DNA of 64,000 nucleotides, taken from positions 1 through 64,000 of the forward strand of contig NZ_JACYUY010000012.1 of assembly GCF_014842025.1 (NCBI RefSeq). The letters are read 5' to 3'. Position numbers and translations under genes: made by a program. This document shows, piece by piece, positions 1-8,898 of this stretch. The notes beneath the pieces were generated by a model. It was not told the origin of the DNA, did no database searches, and saw nothing but the letters and a program-made list of their open reading frames with translations. Positions within the stretch are counted from its first letter, which is position 1, and every line of letters starts with the position of its first letter. This DNA is from Massilia sp. CFBP 13721. GTDB taxonomy: Bacteria; Pseudomonadota; Gammaproteobacteria; Burkholderiales; Burkholderiaceae_D.

Positions 1-56
1 TCAAGGCCTTGCCTCAGCGTTACACCGTTCGCGTCCTGAAGAAGGACCTTAACTGA
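1..56 (+). CDS. 3' end of an unidentified protein gene (partial)
   Basis: An open frame runs in from the window edge (codons from base 3) and stops at TGA 54-56. The visible C-terminus is short and basic, ending in VLKKDLN. A strong terminator hairpin begins 8 bases after the stop, which supports a genuine gene end. Too little is visible to name a family. Confidence 0.4.
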   Translation, partial: KALPQRYTVRVLKKDLN

Positions 57-64
57 ACGGCATT

Positions 65-89
65 AGCGCCTCGGCGCTGCTTTTTTTTT
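65..89 (+). terminator. Rho-independent terminator
   Basis: AGCGCC-TC-GGCGCT forms a perfect 6-bp stem, followed by GC and nine to ten T residues. It closes the partial gene at 1-56. The 18 bases before it (48-65) recur exactly at 13905-13922, again just ahead of a hairpin and T-run. Confidence 0.8.
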
Positions 90-206
90 GTTGTGGTTGC
101 CCTGGCCGATATCACGCGCCCAGGCGCCGATAGGCGCTGCATGGCGTCGCTGGCCCTTGCAACACGAGACGGGACTGCGGGCAGCGCACCGCCGTACAAT
201 GAACAC

Positions 207-1415
207 ATGACAGAAAACCTTTCAGCGTTTCGCCGGATGGGGCCAGGCGAACTCGATCTCGCTTTGCAGGAAGCACGGCACCATACGCTTTCGCTGTTCG
301 AGGCATTCGCCGCCGTTGGTTACGACCGGGCCGTGCAGGTACCGCGCCTTGCCAGCCTGAACCCGCCCCTGTGGGAACTCGGACATGTGGCTTGGTTTGC
401 GGAATGGTTCGTCCTGCGCGATGCGGCCAGCAGCAGCCCGGGCGACGCGGCCGGCGCGTCGCTGCTGGTACACGGCGATCGCTGGTTCGACTCGAATACG
501 GTGGCGCACGGTAAGCGCTGGGCGCTGGACCTGCCCGCACCCGGCGTGCTCAAGACATATTGTGGCGAAGTGCTCGACAGGATATGCGCGCGCCTGGTGT
601 CGGCCGGCGAGGACGATCCGGCGCTCTACCCCTATCGGCTGGTACTGGCGCACGAGGACATGCATGGCGAAGCCCTGCTTTACACCTTGCAAACGCTTGG
701 CGTGGCTTGGCCTGCTTTCATTTTGCACTTGACTGAAGCAGGACCCGCCTCCCTGGCGCCAGGCGAGCTTGCCTTCCCAGGCGGGAGCCTGCTGCGCGGC
801 GGCGAACAGTCGCGTGGATTCGTGTTCGACAACGAAAGGCAGGCGGCGCCTTGCCACGTCGCCCCTTTCGTGATCGACGCCGGTCTGGTGTCGAATGCGG
901 CTTACGCCGCATTCATCCGCGATGGCGGTTACCAGGACGCGCGCTACTGGAGCGAGGCCGGACGTGCATGGGTAATGCAAAGCCAGCGCGTGGCGCCACG
1001 CTACTGGGAGCCGGATGGCACGCGCGGCTGGAATACCGTCCGCTTCGGAAGCCCGGCAGCGCTCGATCCTGCCGAGCCGGTACGCCATGTGAGCCTGCAC
1101 GAGGCACAGGCATATTGCAGCTGGGCCGGCAGGCGCCTGCCGTTGGAGGAGGAGTGCGAATACGCGGCGACTTCAAGCCATCCCGGATTCGCCTGGGGCT
1201 ACCTGTGGGAATGGACCGCGTCGTGCTTCCTCCCCTATACGGGTTTCGTCGCGGACCGCTACCGCGAATACTCGGCGCCATACTTCGGCAGCCGGCAAAG
1301 CTTGCGCGGCGCCTCCTTCGCCACGCCCCGGCGCTTGCGCTCGCCCCATTTTCGCAACTTTTATACGCCCGAGCGTGATGACATCTTCACGGGATTTCGT
1401 ACCTGTGCCTGCTAA
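207..1415 (+). CDS. senA: EgtB/SenA-type sulfoxide or selenoneine synthase
   Basis: A 402-residue non-haem iron enzyme with two domains: an N-terminal DinB-like helical bundle and a C-terminal FGE-sulfatase (formylglycine-generating enzyme) domain. The iron-binding histidines are visible in ELGHVAWF and in the HxxxH of AHEDMHGEAL. The C-terminal domain shows GYLWEWTAS and ends GFRTCAC. EgtB joins hercynine to a sulfur donor in ergothioneine synthesis; SenA, a sister family common in Burkholderiales, joins hercynine to selenosugar to make selenoneine. The conserved NPPLWELGHVAWF stretch and overall length fit the SenA branch, but this is a recollection of the family, not an alignment. ATG 207 is chosen over the upstream in-frame ATG at 93 because homology starts there. 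The partner genes senB and senC are not in the window; the upstream side is cut off. Confidence 0.8.
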   Translation: MTENLSAFRRMGPGELDLALQEARHHTLSLFEAFAAVGYDRAVQVPRLASLNPPLWELGHVAWFAEWFVLRDAASSSPGDAAGASLLVHGDRWFDSNTVAHGKRWALDLPAPGVLKTYCGEVLDRICARLVSAGEDDPALYPYRLVLAHEDMHGEALLYTLQTLGVAWPAFILHLTEAGPASLAPGELAFPGGSLLRGGEQSRGFVFDNERQAAPCHVAPFVIDAGLVSNAAYAAFIRDGGYQDARYWSEAGRAWVMQSQRVAPRYWEPDGTRGWNTVRFGSPAALDPAEPVRHVSLHEAQAYCSWAGRRLPLEEECEYAATSSHPGFAWGYLWEWTASCFLPYTGFVADRYREYSAPYFGSRQSLRGASFATPRRLRSPHFRNFYTPERDDIFTGFRTCAC

Positions 1416-1475
1416 GCCGGTGGCGGCAGCGCCCGGCACCTGCGGTTGGCCGGCCGTCCGTGCCGCGTCAAGCCG

Positions 1476-2096
1476 TCAGTTGGCAGCGTTACGCGGAGGC
1501 GCCAGCCGGGCCGCGACTTGCTCGCGAAAGTAACCGCTCTCCACGTAGCGGTACAGGTTCGCCCCCGGGCACACGGTGTTATTCGAATGGTCGCGGTGGC
1601 TGGCGATGCGCTCGACCGGCACGCCATATTTTTTCGCCAGCAGCGCCATCAGGTCGACCACGGCATCGAGTTGCTGCTGATTCGGTTCGACTTCCTCGAA
1701 ATTGCCGACCACTTCGATCAGCGCATGTCCGCTCGGATCGTATTCGGTATTCGTGTCGCCGGCATAGGCGATGTCGCGCGCGGCCCAGGTTTTACCCTCG
1801 AGGTCGATCACGTAATGATAGGGGATGTCGAGCCAGCCCTTGGTGTTGCGCGACCAGGTCTGCAGGTTGCGCAGGTACTGGCGCACGTCGGTGCCCGCTT
1901 TAAACGTTTCGCCCTGGTGGTGCAGGGTGATGTGGGTGATGGCGTGGCGCCGCGCCCTGGCGGCATCGGCTGGGGTGCCGCCCCAGTCGGCCACCGGCAC
2001 AATCGGTGGCGTCGCAGGTGGCTGGCTGGCGCAGCCGGCCAGCAGCAGTGCCAATGCCAGGGCGGGGAGGGCGCGCGTGCGTAGATTGAAATTCAT
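1476..2096 (-). CDS. N-acetylmuramoyl-L-alanine amidase, lipoprotein
   Basis: 206 residues. The N-terminus is a lipoprotein signal with lipobox LLAGC (mature Cys about residue 22), so the protein is probably anchored in an outer-envelope membrane. The rest is an Amidase_2/PGRP domain (AmpD-like): zinc-ligand candidates are the His of ITLHHQGE and the His and Cys of the C-terminal SHRDHSNN..CPGANLY motif. Such enzymes cut the bond between N-acetylmuramic acid and L-Ala of peptidoglycan or its turnover fragments. ATG 2096 (MNFNLRT) was preferred to the in-frame start 57 bases upstream because it puts the signal peptide at the N-terminus. It is transcribed divergently from the CoA-binding gene at 2216. 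Confidence 0.88.
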   Translation of the reverse strand: MNFNLRTRALPALALALLLAGCASQPPATPPIVPVADWGGTPADAARARRHAITHITLHHQGETFKAGTDVRQYLRNLQTWSRNTKGWLDIPYHYVIDLEGKTWAARDIAYAGDTNTEYDPSGHALIEVVGNFEEVEPNQQQLDAVVDLMALLAKKYGVPVERIASHRDHSNNTVCPGANLYRYVESGYFREQVAARLAPPRNAAN

Positions 2097-2215
2097 GGAT
2101 GAGTCCAGAGGGGGGAAGCCGCCATCTTTCCACAGCTGGCCGGGTGCGCGCAACGCGCGCCGTGCGATGCTTTCCTGTTAAGCTTACACGGACCGAAAAA
2201 AGCCAATAAGCGACC

Positions 2216-2638
2216 ATGAGAACGATTGCCCAGATACTTAAAGACAGCAAGACCATCGCCATCGTCGGCCTGTCGAACAAACCCGAACGCGCCAGCTATG
2301 GCGTGGCCCACTACCTGCAAGGGGAGGGTTACCGCATCCTGCCCGTCAACCCGGCCTACGCCGGCGACGAGATCCTCGGCGAGCGCGTCTATGCCAGCCT
2401 GCAGGAGGCGGCCGATGCGCTGGCGCCGAGCGGCCAGCGCATCGACATCGTCGACTGCTTCCGCAAGTCGGAAGACATTCCGCCGCTGGCGCGCGACGCC
2501 ATCGCCGTGCGCGCCGGCTGCCTGTGGATGCAGCTCGAGATCGAGAACCAGGCCGCCGCCGACCTGGCGCGCGCCGCCGGCCTCGACGTGGTGATGAACC
2601 ACTGCCTGAAAATCGAGCACCGCCAGCTCAACGCCTGA
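2216..2638 (+). CDS. CoA-binding domain protein (YccU family)
   Basis: A 140-residue single-domain Rossmann-like protein of the CoA_binding_2 family. The glycine-rich nucleotide loop is seen in IAIVGLSNKPERASYGVA at about residues 14-31, and the typical late motif CLWMQLEI..NHCLKIEH is present. These proteins resemble the CoA-binding domain of succinyl-CoA synthetase but lack the catalytic part; the physiological role is not settled. It is 30 bp upstream of the glutathione peroxidase on the same strand, so the two may be co-transcribed. Confidence 0.85.
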   Translation: MRTIAQILKDSKTIAIVGLSNKPERASYGVAHYLQGEGYRILPVNPAYAGDEILGERVYASLQEAADALAPSGQRIDIVDCFRKSEDIPPLARDAIAVRAGCLWMQLEIENQAAADLARAAGLDVVMNHCLKIEHRQLNA

Positions 2639-2668
2639 CGATTACCATAGACCCGAACGGACCTCATC

Positions 2669-3262
2669 ATGTTGAAAACCACCTTGTCGCTTTCCCTGCT
2701 GGCCGCCGTGGCATCCGTCAGCGCCCAGACCACGGGTGTGGCGAATCCGCGCCCACCCGTCGCCGCCACGCCGGCGCCGGCCAGCTGCCCGGCTTTATTA
2801 AAGCAAAGTTTCAAACGCCTGCAGGACGAAGCGCCCCAGGACCTGTGCCAGTACGCCGGCAAAGTGGTACTGGTGGTGAACACGGCCAGCAAATGCGGCT
2901 ATACCAAGCAGTACGAGGGCCTGGAAAAGCTGTACGCCAAATACAGCCCGCGCGGCCTGGTGATCCTCGGCTTTCCCTCCAACGACTTTAAACAGGAAGT
3001 GGCCAGCACCAAGGAAATCGCCGACCTCTGCTACAACACCTATGGCGTGAAATTCCCGATGTTCGCGCCGACCGTGGTCACCGGCGCCAACGCCAACCCG
3101 CTGCACGCGGCGCTGGCGCGGCAGACCGGCCAGCAACCGAAATGGAATTTTGCGAAGTACCTGATCGGGCGCGATGGCCAGGTCATCGAGCACTTCCCGA
3201 GCAAGGTGGCGCCGGAAGATCCGCAGCTGGTGGCCAAAGTCGAGGGCGCGCTGGGGCGCTAA
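2669..3262 (+). CDS. Glutathione peroxidase, exported
   Basis: 197 residues with an N-terminal signal peptide (MLKTTLSLSLLAAVASVSAQ), so it probably acts in the periplasm. The catalytic motif NTASKCGYTKQYEGLEKLY carries Cys in place of selenocysteine. The second motif FPSNDFKQE replaces the usual FPCNQF, and WNFAKYLI supplies the conserved Trp-Asn. The family reduces hydrogen peroxide and organic hydroperoxides with thiols; Cys-type bacterial members often use thioredoxin rather than glutathione. Its stop overlaps the stop of the convergent pabBC gene by 4 bases. Confidence 0.9.
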   Translation: MLKTTLSLSLLAAVASVSAQTTGVANPRPPVAATPAPASCPALLKQSFKRLQDEAPQDLCQYAGKVVLVVNTASKCGYTKQYEGLEKLYAKYSPRGLVILGFPSNDFKQEVASTKEIADLCYNTYGVKFPMFAPTVVTGANANPLHAALARQTGQQPKWNFAKYLIGRDGQVIEHFPSKVAPEDPQLVAKVEGALGR

Positions 3263-5088
3263 GCGGCGAGCGGTGCGCCTCCGAGAATCGCCAGCATTGG
3301 CCCGCGCAGCGCATTGCACACCACGATCCCCTCGGCACGCGCCAGCATCTCGCGCGTGATGACGCGCTCGGCCGCGTCCCAGGCCGGCGCGGCCAGCATC
3401 ACGGCGCGCATCACGCCCGGCAGCAGGCCGCAGGATAGCGGCGGCGTGTACCAGTTCCCCTTCAGGCGCACGAACACGTTGCTGCGCCCCCCTTCGGTCA
3501 GTTCGCCGCGCTCGTTGAAGAACAGGGTGTCGAACGCGCCTTGCGCCTCGGCGGCGCGCCAGGCGGCGTCGTAGCGGCTGCGCACCGATGTTTTATGGCG
3601 CAGGAAGACCTCGTTCGATGCGGTCGGCGTATCTGCCAGCAGCAGGCGCACCGGTTCATGCAGGGGCGCCAGCGGCGCCGTCGTGATCGCTAGTTCGCCA
3701 TCCGCCCCGAGCGCCAGGCGCAGCCGGTGCACGCCGCCCTCCGGCGGCAAGCCGAGGCAGGCGTCGAGCACGCGCGCGTGGGCGGCGGTCGCATCGAAGG
3801 GCAAACCGAAATAGGCAGCCGATGCCTGCATGCGCGCCAGGTGCAGGTCGAGGTGGCGCGGACCGTCTGCCCAGGATGCCTTGATGGTCTCGAACAGGTC
3901 GACGTCATTACTCAAACCGGTCAGGAAGCGCGCCTTCAGCTTGCATTCGGCGTACTCTCCCTGCGGATCGCTGTCGTAGACGATGCCGGCGCCGACGCCC
4001 AGTTCACCGCGGCGTAATCCCTCTCCAGGTCCCAATGCGAGGGTGCGGATCGGCACCGACAGGCAAAAATCGCCGAAGGCATGGCCGTCGCCCGGCGGAT
4101 CGAACCAGCCGATCGCGCCCGTGTACAGGCCGCGCGGGTCTGGTTCGAGTTCGTCGATGATTTCCATCGTGCGCCGCTTGGGTGCGCCCGTGATCGAGCC
4201 GCAGGGATACAGCGCGGCGAACAGGTCGGCCAGGGTGACGTCCGCGCGCAAGGTCGCCTGCACGGTGGAAGTCATCTGCAGCACGGCGCCGAAGCGCGTC
4301 ACCTCGAACAGTTTTGGCACCGTCACGCTGCCGGTTTGCGCCACGCGCCCCAAGTCGTTACGCAGCAGGTCGACAATCATGAGGTTTTCGGCGCGGTTCT
4401 TGGGGTCGAGCGCGAGCGCGGCGGCGCGTTCGCGGTTAATGGCTTCGTCGTCGCTGGCGGGCGCGGTACCCTTCATCGGCCGCGCCAGCAGCGTATTTCC
4501 GCTGTGGCGCACGAACAGCTCGGGCGAGAACGACAGCACCGCGCCGCCATCCGGCAAGCCAACCAGGGCGCCGTAGGGCACCGGCTGGCGTGCGCGCAGG
4601 CGGCTGTAGAGCGCAACTACGGAACCGAAGGCGTCGAAGCGCAGGCGGTAGGTGTAGTTGACCTGGTAGGTGTCGCCGGCGGCGATGTAGGCGCGGATGC
4701 GATTGATCGCAGCGACGAAGCGCGCCTCGTCGACGTTCGCCGTCACGGCGGCGACGCCGGCCGGGGAGGCGCCAGTGCGGGTGGCAATCCAGGCGTGCAC
4801 CGCGTCGGCGTTCAGTAATTCGCAGCGCTCGAACAGCAGGACCTGCGCCAGCGGGCCTGGCAGGCTTTTAGTGGGGATACCGAGCAGGTGCGCGCCCAGT
4901 TCATAGCTGAGCAGCGGCACGGCGTACAGGCCGCGCGCCAGGGCTGCCTGCAGGTCTGCCAGCACGCCGTTCCAGCCGGCGGCATCGACGCAGGCAAGGG
5001 TGCCGGCGTGGCCGGTGTACAGGCGCGAGCGGGCTTGCGCATGACCCTCCGCGCTCGCATCGTCGAGCAGTGCAAAGACGTTGTCCAT
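3259..5088 (-). CDS. pabBC: Aminodeoxychorismate synthase I / 4-amino-4-deoxychorismate lyase fusion
   Basis: 609 residues, a two-domain fusion. Residues about 1-370 are a chorismate-binding PabB domain: PMKGTAPAS carries the Lys that distinguishes ADC synthase from anthranilate synthase, and CGSITGAPKRRTMEII and the IVDLLRNDLGR motif are intact. Residues about 380-609 are a class IV PLP aminotransferase-fold PabC domain, with HKTSVRSRYD and the NERGELTEGGRSNVF motif. Together they convert chorismate and ammonia to p-aminobenzoate for folate; the glutamine amidotransferase PabA is not in the window. slmA lies 18 bp upstream on the same strand. Confidence 0.92.
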   Translation of the reverse strand: MDNVFALLDDASAEGHAQARSRLYTGHAGTLACVDAAGWNGVLADLQAALARGLYAVPLLSYELGAHLLGIPTKSLPGPLAQVLLFERCELLNADAVHAWIATRTGASPAGVAAVTANVDEARFVAAINRIRAYIAAGDTYQVNYTYRLRFDAFGSVVALYSRLRARQPVPYGALVGLPDGGAVLSFSPELFVRHSGNTLLARPMKGTAPASDDEAINRERAAALALDPKNRAENLMIVDLLRNDLGRVAQTGSVTVPKLFEVTRFGAVLQMTSTVQATLRADVTLADLFAALYPCGSITGAPKRRTMEIIDELEPDPRGLYTGAIGWFDPPGDGHAFGDFCLSVPIRTLALGPGEGLRRGELGVGAGIVYDSDPQGEYAECKLKARFLTGLSNDVDLFETIKASWADGPRHLDLHLARMQASAAYFGLPFDATAAHARVLDACLGLPPEGGVHRLRLALGADGELAITTAPLAPLHEPVRLLLADTPTASNEVFLRHKTSVRSRYDAAWRAAEAQGAFDTLFFNERGELTEGGRSNVFVRLKGNWYTPPLSCGLLPGVMRAVMLAAPAWDAAERVITREMLARAEGIVVCNALRGPMLAILGGAPLAA

Positions 5089-5106
5089 GGCGAGTCGGTC
5101 CTGGAA

Positions 5107-5685
5107 TCAGGCCGCCAGCAGCAGCGACAATTGTACGCCGCTGGCATCGGCCGGATGCTGTTTGAAACCGCTCTTCGCATAGCGGTGCCAGCGTCCGGTG
5201 ACGTAACTCACCAGCAGGCTGGCGCGCGCGGCGACGTCGTCTTCGCTGCCGTGGCCTTGCGTGACGGCCAGGCGCAGGGCGCCCTTGCAGGCCAGTTCGA
5301 CGCGGTCATAAAAACCGTTCATGCGTGCTTGCAGGCGCTCGTCTTCGCCCACCAGCGCGTCGCCGATCAGGACCCGCGTCATGCCCGGGTTGTTGGCGGC
5401 AAAGGCCAGCAGCGTGGTGAGGATGGCGTGCAGCTGGTCGACGCCGCGTTCTTCCTTCTCGCTGATCTGGTTGATCACGCCGAACACGCTGGACTCGATG
5501 AAATCGATCAGCCCCTCGAACATCTGCGCCTTGCTGGCGAAGTGGCGGTACAGCGCCGCTTCCGACACCGATAAACGCGCCGCCAGCGCGGCGGTGGTGA
5601 TCTTGTCAACCTTGGGCTGCTCGAGCATGGCCGCCAGGGCCTGGAGGATTTGCAGTTTGCGCTGGCCTGGCCTGGTGCTTGCCAT
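5107..5685 (-). CDS. slmA: Nucleoid occlusion factor SlmA (TetR family)
   Basis: 192 residues with an N-terminal TetR-type helix-turn-helix; the ITTAALAARLSVSEAALYRH stretch and FASKAQMFEGLIDFIE match SlmA closely. SlmA binds chromosomal sites and blocks FtsZ polymerisation over the nucleoid, so it complements the MinCDE system encoded at 49.9-51.8 kb. It sits between the HAD nucleotidase gene (18 bp upstream) and pabBC (18 bp downstream), all on the minus strand. Confidence 0.9.
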   Translation of the reverse strand: MASTRPGQRKLQILQALAAMLEQPKVDKITTAALAARLSVSEAALYRHFASKAQMFEGLIDFIESSVFGVINQISEKEERGVDQLHAILTTLLAFAANNPGMTRVLIGDALVGEDERLQARMNGFYDRVELACKGALRLAVTQGHGSEDDVAARASLLVSYVTGRWHRYAKSGFKQHPADASGVQLSLLLAA

Positions 5686-5703
5686 GGGATTCCGGAAGAA
5701 GAG

Positions 5704-6444
5704 TTAGTCGAAAAAACGTAGCCGCTGCAGGCGCTGCGGCAGCTGGCGCACGGATTTTACTTTGACATCGACGTAATTGGGGCGAATCACCCGCCGCGGG
5801 CGCGCCATCGCCAGCGTGCTGCGCTCGAACCGGCGCAGGTATTGGGTAATCCACACTGTGCGCAAGCCGAGCTGCTTGGCGCTTTTCAGGTTGGCCAGCG
5901 TGTCTTCGACCAGGATGCAGTCGCGCGCGGCGATGCCGTACTTGCGCAGCAGGCGCGCCAGCATCAGCTTCGACGGTTTCGGCCTGAGCTGGCGGTGCAC
6001 GTGCATCTGCTCGATCGCGATATGGTGCGCGAAATGGCGCCCCAGGCCGAGGTGGCGCATCACGTGGGTCGAGTAATCGAGCGGCGCATTCGTCAGCAGG
6101 ATCTTGCGGCCCGGGAGTTTCATCAGCAGGCGTCCCAGGCCGGTCTCGGAGCGCATCATGGCGCGTAAATCCTTGAGATCATGGGTCTCGCGCAAGAAAT
6201 CGGCGGCGCTGACGCCGTGATGGCGCATCATGCCGAGCAGGGTGGCGCCGTACTTCTTCCAGTAGCCGAGGCGCGCGGCATCGATCCGCGCCTGGGTCAC
6301 CGGCGTGATGCCGTCGTCGAGCACGCGCGCGATATACGTGTTCATGTTGGCGCTGATCGCCGGGAAAATCGCGTGCGAGGCGTCGTGCAGGGTATTGTCC
6401 AGGTCAAATAACCAGACGGGGGCGGCGGGAGTATGATTCGACAC
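5704..6444 (-). CDS. Pyrimidine 5'-nucleotidase (HAD family, SDT1-like)
   Basis: 246 residues from the GTG at 6444. HAD motif I is FDLDNTLHDAS, motif II LLTNAP, the Lys and motif III appear as RPKPSKL and CILVEDTLANLKSAK. The cap domain between motifs I and II is helical, as in yeast SDT1/PHM8-type pyrimidine nucleotidases, which dephosphorylate UMP and CMP. The frame is open far upstream, but the sequence there is the reverse of the TraB gene; GTG 6444 is the only start close to motif I, and no strong ribosome site precedes it, so the start is tentative. Confidence 0.85.
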   Translation of the reverse strand: MSNHTPAAPVWLFDLDNTLHDASHAIFPAISANMNTYIARVLDDGITPVTQARIDAARLGYWKKYGATLLGMMRHHGVSAADFLRETHDLKDLRAMMRSETGLGRLLMKLPGRKILLTNAPLDYSTHVMRHLGLGRHFAHHIAIEQMHVHRQLRPKPSKLMLARLLRKYGIAARDCILVEDTLANLKSAKQLGLRTVWITQYLRRFERSTLAMARPRRVIRPNYVDVKVKSVRQLPQRLQRLRFFD

Positions 6445-6471
6445 GTTGAATATGGATGACAGGAGCAGTAA

Positions 6472-7356
6472 ATGCGACGTCCGATTATAGTGGCCTTCCT
6501 CGGCTTCGTTCTGCTGGCGTGCCAGGCGCTCGCGGCCGAACGCGGCGCGCTGTTCAAGGTGAGCGGCGCAAAACATAGCTTGTACCTGTACGGCACCATC
6601 CACGCCGGCAAAGCGGACTATTATCCGCTCGAGCCGCGCCTCGGCAAAGCCGTCGCCGCCGCACCGACGCTGGCGCTGGAAGTGGACGTACAACGCGACC
6701 CCGGCGCCACGGCGGCGGCCTTCCAGCAATACGGCCTGGTCGCGGCCGGCAGCGCCGGCGTGGCACAATTGCCGGCCGCGCGCCGCCAGCGCATCGAGGC
6801 CGGCCTCAAATTGCAGGGCATCGATCCGGGTGCGCTGGCGCAGCTGAAACCCTGGGTGCTGGCGACGATGCTGGCGGTGGCGGACCTGGCGAAACTGGGT
6901 GTCGACCCGGCCCTCGGCGTCGACCTGCACCTGGCATCGCTGGCGCGCGGCAAGGCGCGCATCGCCGAACTGGAATCGGTGCAGTACCAGGCGGCGCTGC
7001 TCGACCGGCTGCCGCTGGCGATGCAGTGGGATGTATTGGAAGAGACGCTGGCGCACATGGCATCGGGCCAACAATTGCGCGAGACGCGCGAACTGTTCGC
7101 GGCCTATGAAGGCGCCGACCGTACCGCGCTGGACGCCATCGCGCACCGTATCGAGACCGACGACAGCGTCAGCGGCAAGTTCATCCGCGACGTGGTGCTG
7201 ATCGAACGCAACGGGCCGATGGCCGACAAACTCGCCGCGCTGCTGGCGCGCGAAGACAATGCGGTGGCCGCGGTCGGTTTATTGCACTTATTGGGAAAAC
7301 ACGGGATACCGGAACTGTTGCGCCAGCGCGGTTTACGCGTGGAGCGGGTGTATTGA
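6472..7356 (+). CDS. TraB/GumN family protein
   Basis: 294 residues with a signal peptide (LGFVLLACQALAAE; the Cys falls in a weak lipobox-like context). The TraB/GumN hallmarks are visible: LYLYGTIHAGKADYYPLE near the N-terminus with the conserved GT-H, and the final AVAAVGLLHLLGKHGIPELL with the second conserved GxxHL. The family is related to Tiki metalloproteases, and a metal-dependent peptidase role is possible. It is divergent from the nucleotidase gene, with only 27 bp between the two starts. Confidence 0.87.
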   Translation: MRRPIIVAFLGFVLLACQALAAERGALFKVSGAKHSLYLYGTIHAGKADYYPLEPRLGKAVAAAPTLALEVDVQRDPGATAAAFQQYGLVAAGSAGVAQLPAARRQRIEAGLKLQGIDPGALAQLKPWVLATMLAVADLAKLGVDPALGVDLHLASLARGKARIAELESVQYQAALLDRLPLAMQWDVLEETLAHMASGQQLRETRELFAAYEGADRTALDAIAHRIETDDSVSGKFIRDVVLIERNGPMADKLAALLAREDNAVAAVGLLHLLGKHGIPELLRQRGLRVERVY

Positions 7357-7373
7357 AACTGCGGGGAGGGGAG

Positions 7374-7448
<75 letters not shown>

Positions 7449-7485
7449 GGTACTGACATGACGGCATGGAAGCCGTCACATTTGT

Positions 7486-8415
7486 TTAGTGCGACCGGAT
7501 CATAGTGCCAAATGCCTGTTCGGTCAAGACTTCCAGCAACAAAGAGTGTTCGATGCGGCCATCGATGATGTGCACGGTGTTCACGCCGGACTTGGCGGCA
7601 TCCAGCGCCGACGAGATCTTCGGCAGCATGCCGCCCGAAATCGTGCCGTCTTCGAACATCTCGTCGATCTCGCGCGCCGACAGGTCGGTGACCAGGTTGC
7701 CGGCCTTGTCTTGCACGCCGGCGATGTTGGTCATCATGATCAGCTTTTCGGCCTTGAGAATTTCCGCGATCTTGCCGGCGACGACGTCGGCATTGATGTT
7801 GTAGGCTTGCCCGTCCTGGCCAAAGCCGATCGGCGAGATGATCGGAATGAAGGCGTCGTCCTGCAGCGCTTTTACCACAGCCGGATTGATCGCCTCGATC
7901 TCGCCGACGAAGCCGATGTCAAGGAACTCGCCCGGCTTGTCGCGGTCGGGCATCGACATTTTGCGGGCGCGGATCAGGCCGCCGTCCTTGCCGGTCAGGC
8001 CGACTGCCTGGCCGCCGTAATGGTTGATCAGCATGACGATGTCCTGCTGCACTTCACCGCCCAGCACCCACTCGACCACTTCCATGGTTTCTTCGTCGGT
8101 GATGCGCATGCCTTGCACGAAGGTGCCTTGCTTGCCGATTTTTTTCAAGGCGTTGTCAATCTGCGGACCGCCGCCGTGCACCACGACCGGGTTCATGCCT
8201 ACCAGTTTCAGCAGGATGACGTCGCGCGCGAAGCCGTGCTTCAGGCGTTCGTCGGTCATGGCATTGCCGCCGTACTTGATGACAATCGTCTTGCCATGGA
8301 AGTTGCGGATATACGGGAGCGCCTCGGCCAGGATCTGTGCCTTGATTTGCGGGGAAACCCCGGTCAGGTCACTCGATGGGTCGTCGGTTTTCAAGCTGGT
8401 CACGTGAGCGTTCAT
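7486..8415 (-). CDS. argB: Acetylglutamate kinase
   Basis: 309 residues, amino-acid kinase fold. The N-terminal [10 protein letters not shown] phosphate loop, the substrate motif [10 protein letters not shown] and the late [20 protein letters not shown] are intact. It phosphorylates N-acetyl-L-glutamate in arginine synthesis. Other arg genes are not nearby. The start MNAHVTSL fits Burkholderiales ArgB proteins that carry a short N-terminal extension. Confidence 0.97.
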   Translation of the reverse strand: MNAHVTSLKTDDPSSDLTGVSPQIKAQILAEALPYIRNFHGKTIVIKYGGNAMTDERLKHGFARDVILLKLVGMNPVVVHGGGPQIDNALKKIGKQGTFVQGMRITDEETMEVVEWVLGGEVQQDIVMLINHYGGQAVGLTGKDGGLIRARKMSMPDRDKPGEFLDIGFVGEIEAINPAVVKALQDDAFIPIISPIGFGQDGQAYNINADVVAGKIAEILKAEKLIMMTNIAGVQDKAGNLVTDLSAREIDEMFEDGTISGGMLPKISSALDAAKSGVNTVHIIDGRIEHSLLLEVLTEQAFGTMIRSH

Positions 8416-8595
8416 GGGGAGTCCGAAAAGAATGTGGCGGAGATTTTACAGGCAACGCGGGCGCCCTTGTAGGCATTCTGCGGCGCGCTTGTTGTATTTT
8501 ATTGGATGACCGGGTCAGGATCGCTGCCAGTAAACCTTCTATGATGCTTGTACGATATTACACATGACGAATAATTTATGTCGCAAGGGTGTGCC

Positions 8596-8796
8596 ATGAG
8601 CCTGTGTACACGTTGCGGCGCCGCCTTCGGCTGCGCCATGGCCGATGGATCGAACCAACCCTGCTGGTGTACGACGCTGCCGCCGGTGGTGCCGGTGCCG
8701 GGTGTCGATGCCGCCTGCTGGTGCCCGGCCTGCCTGCGCGCGCATATTGCCGAGACTGCCAGACCCGCCGCCGAAAAGTTCCCGCTTGACGATTGA
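8596..8796 (+). CDS. Cysteine-rich CWC family protein
   Basis: 66 residues with seven Cys, arranged as CTRCGAAFGCAM, then PCWCTTLPP, then ACWCPACLRAHI. This matches the cysteine-rich CWC family, probably a small metal-binding protein of unknown role. ATG 8596 is preferred over ATG 8578 because AAGGGTG lies at good ribosome-site spacing before it. It is divergent from argB with a gap of 180 bp. Confidence 0.75.
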   Translation: MSLCTRCGAAFGCAMADGSNQPCWCTTLPPVVPVPGVDAACWCPACLRAHIAETARPAAEKFPLDD

Positions 8797-8898
8797 GGCG
8801 CTGCGGTGACCTGAGCCCGGCGTGCGCGCATCATCTTTTACAGAGACGACGCTGGCATCGACGCCACGCCGGGCCGCATGACGCGGCCGGTAGAGTCC

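Noticed and set aside
222..1100. Minus-strand frame opposite the EgtB/SenA gene
   Set aside because: No family resemblance; composition fits an antisense shadow.
6445..7146. Long upstream extension of the HAD nucleotidase frame
   Set aside because: It is antisense to the well-supported TraB/GumN gene and lacks any recognisable domain; a common shadow in high-GC DNA.
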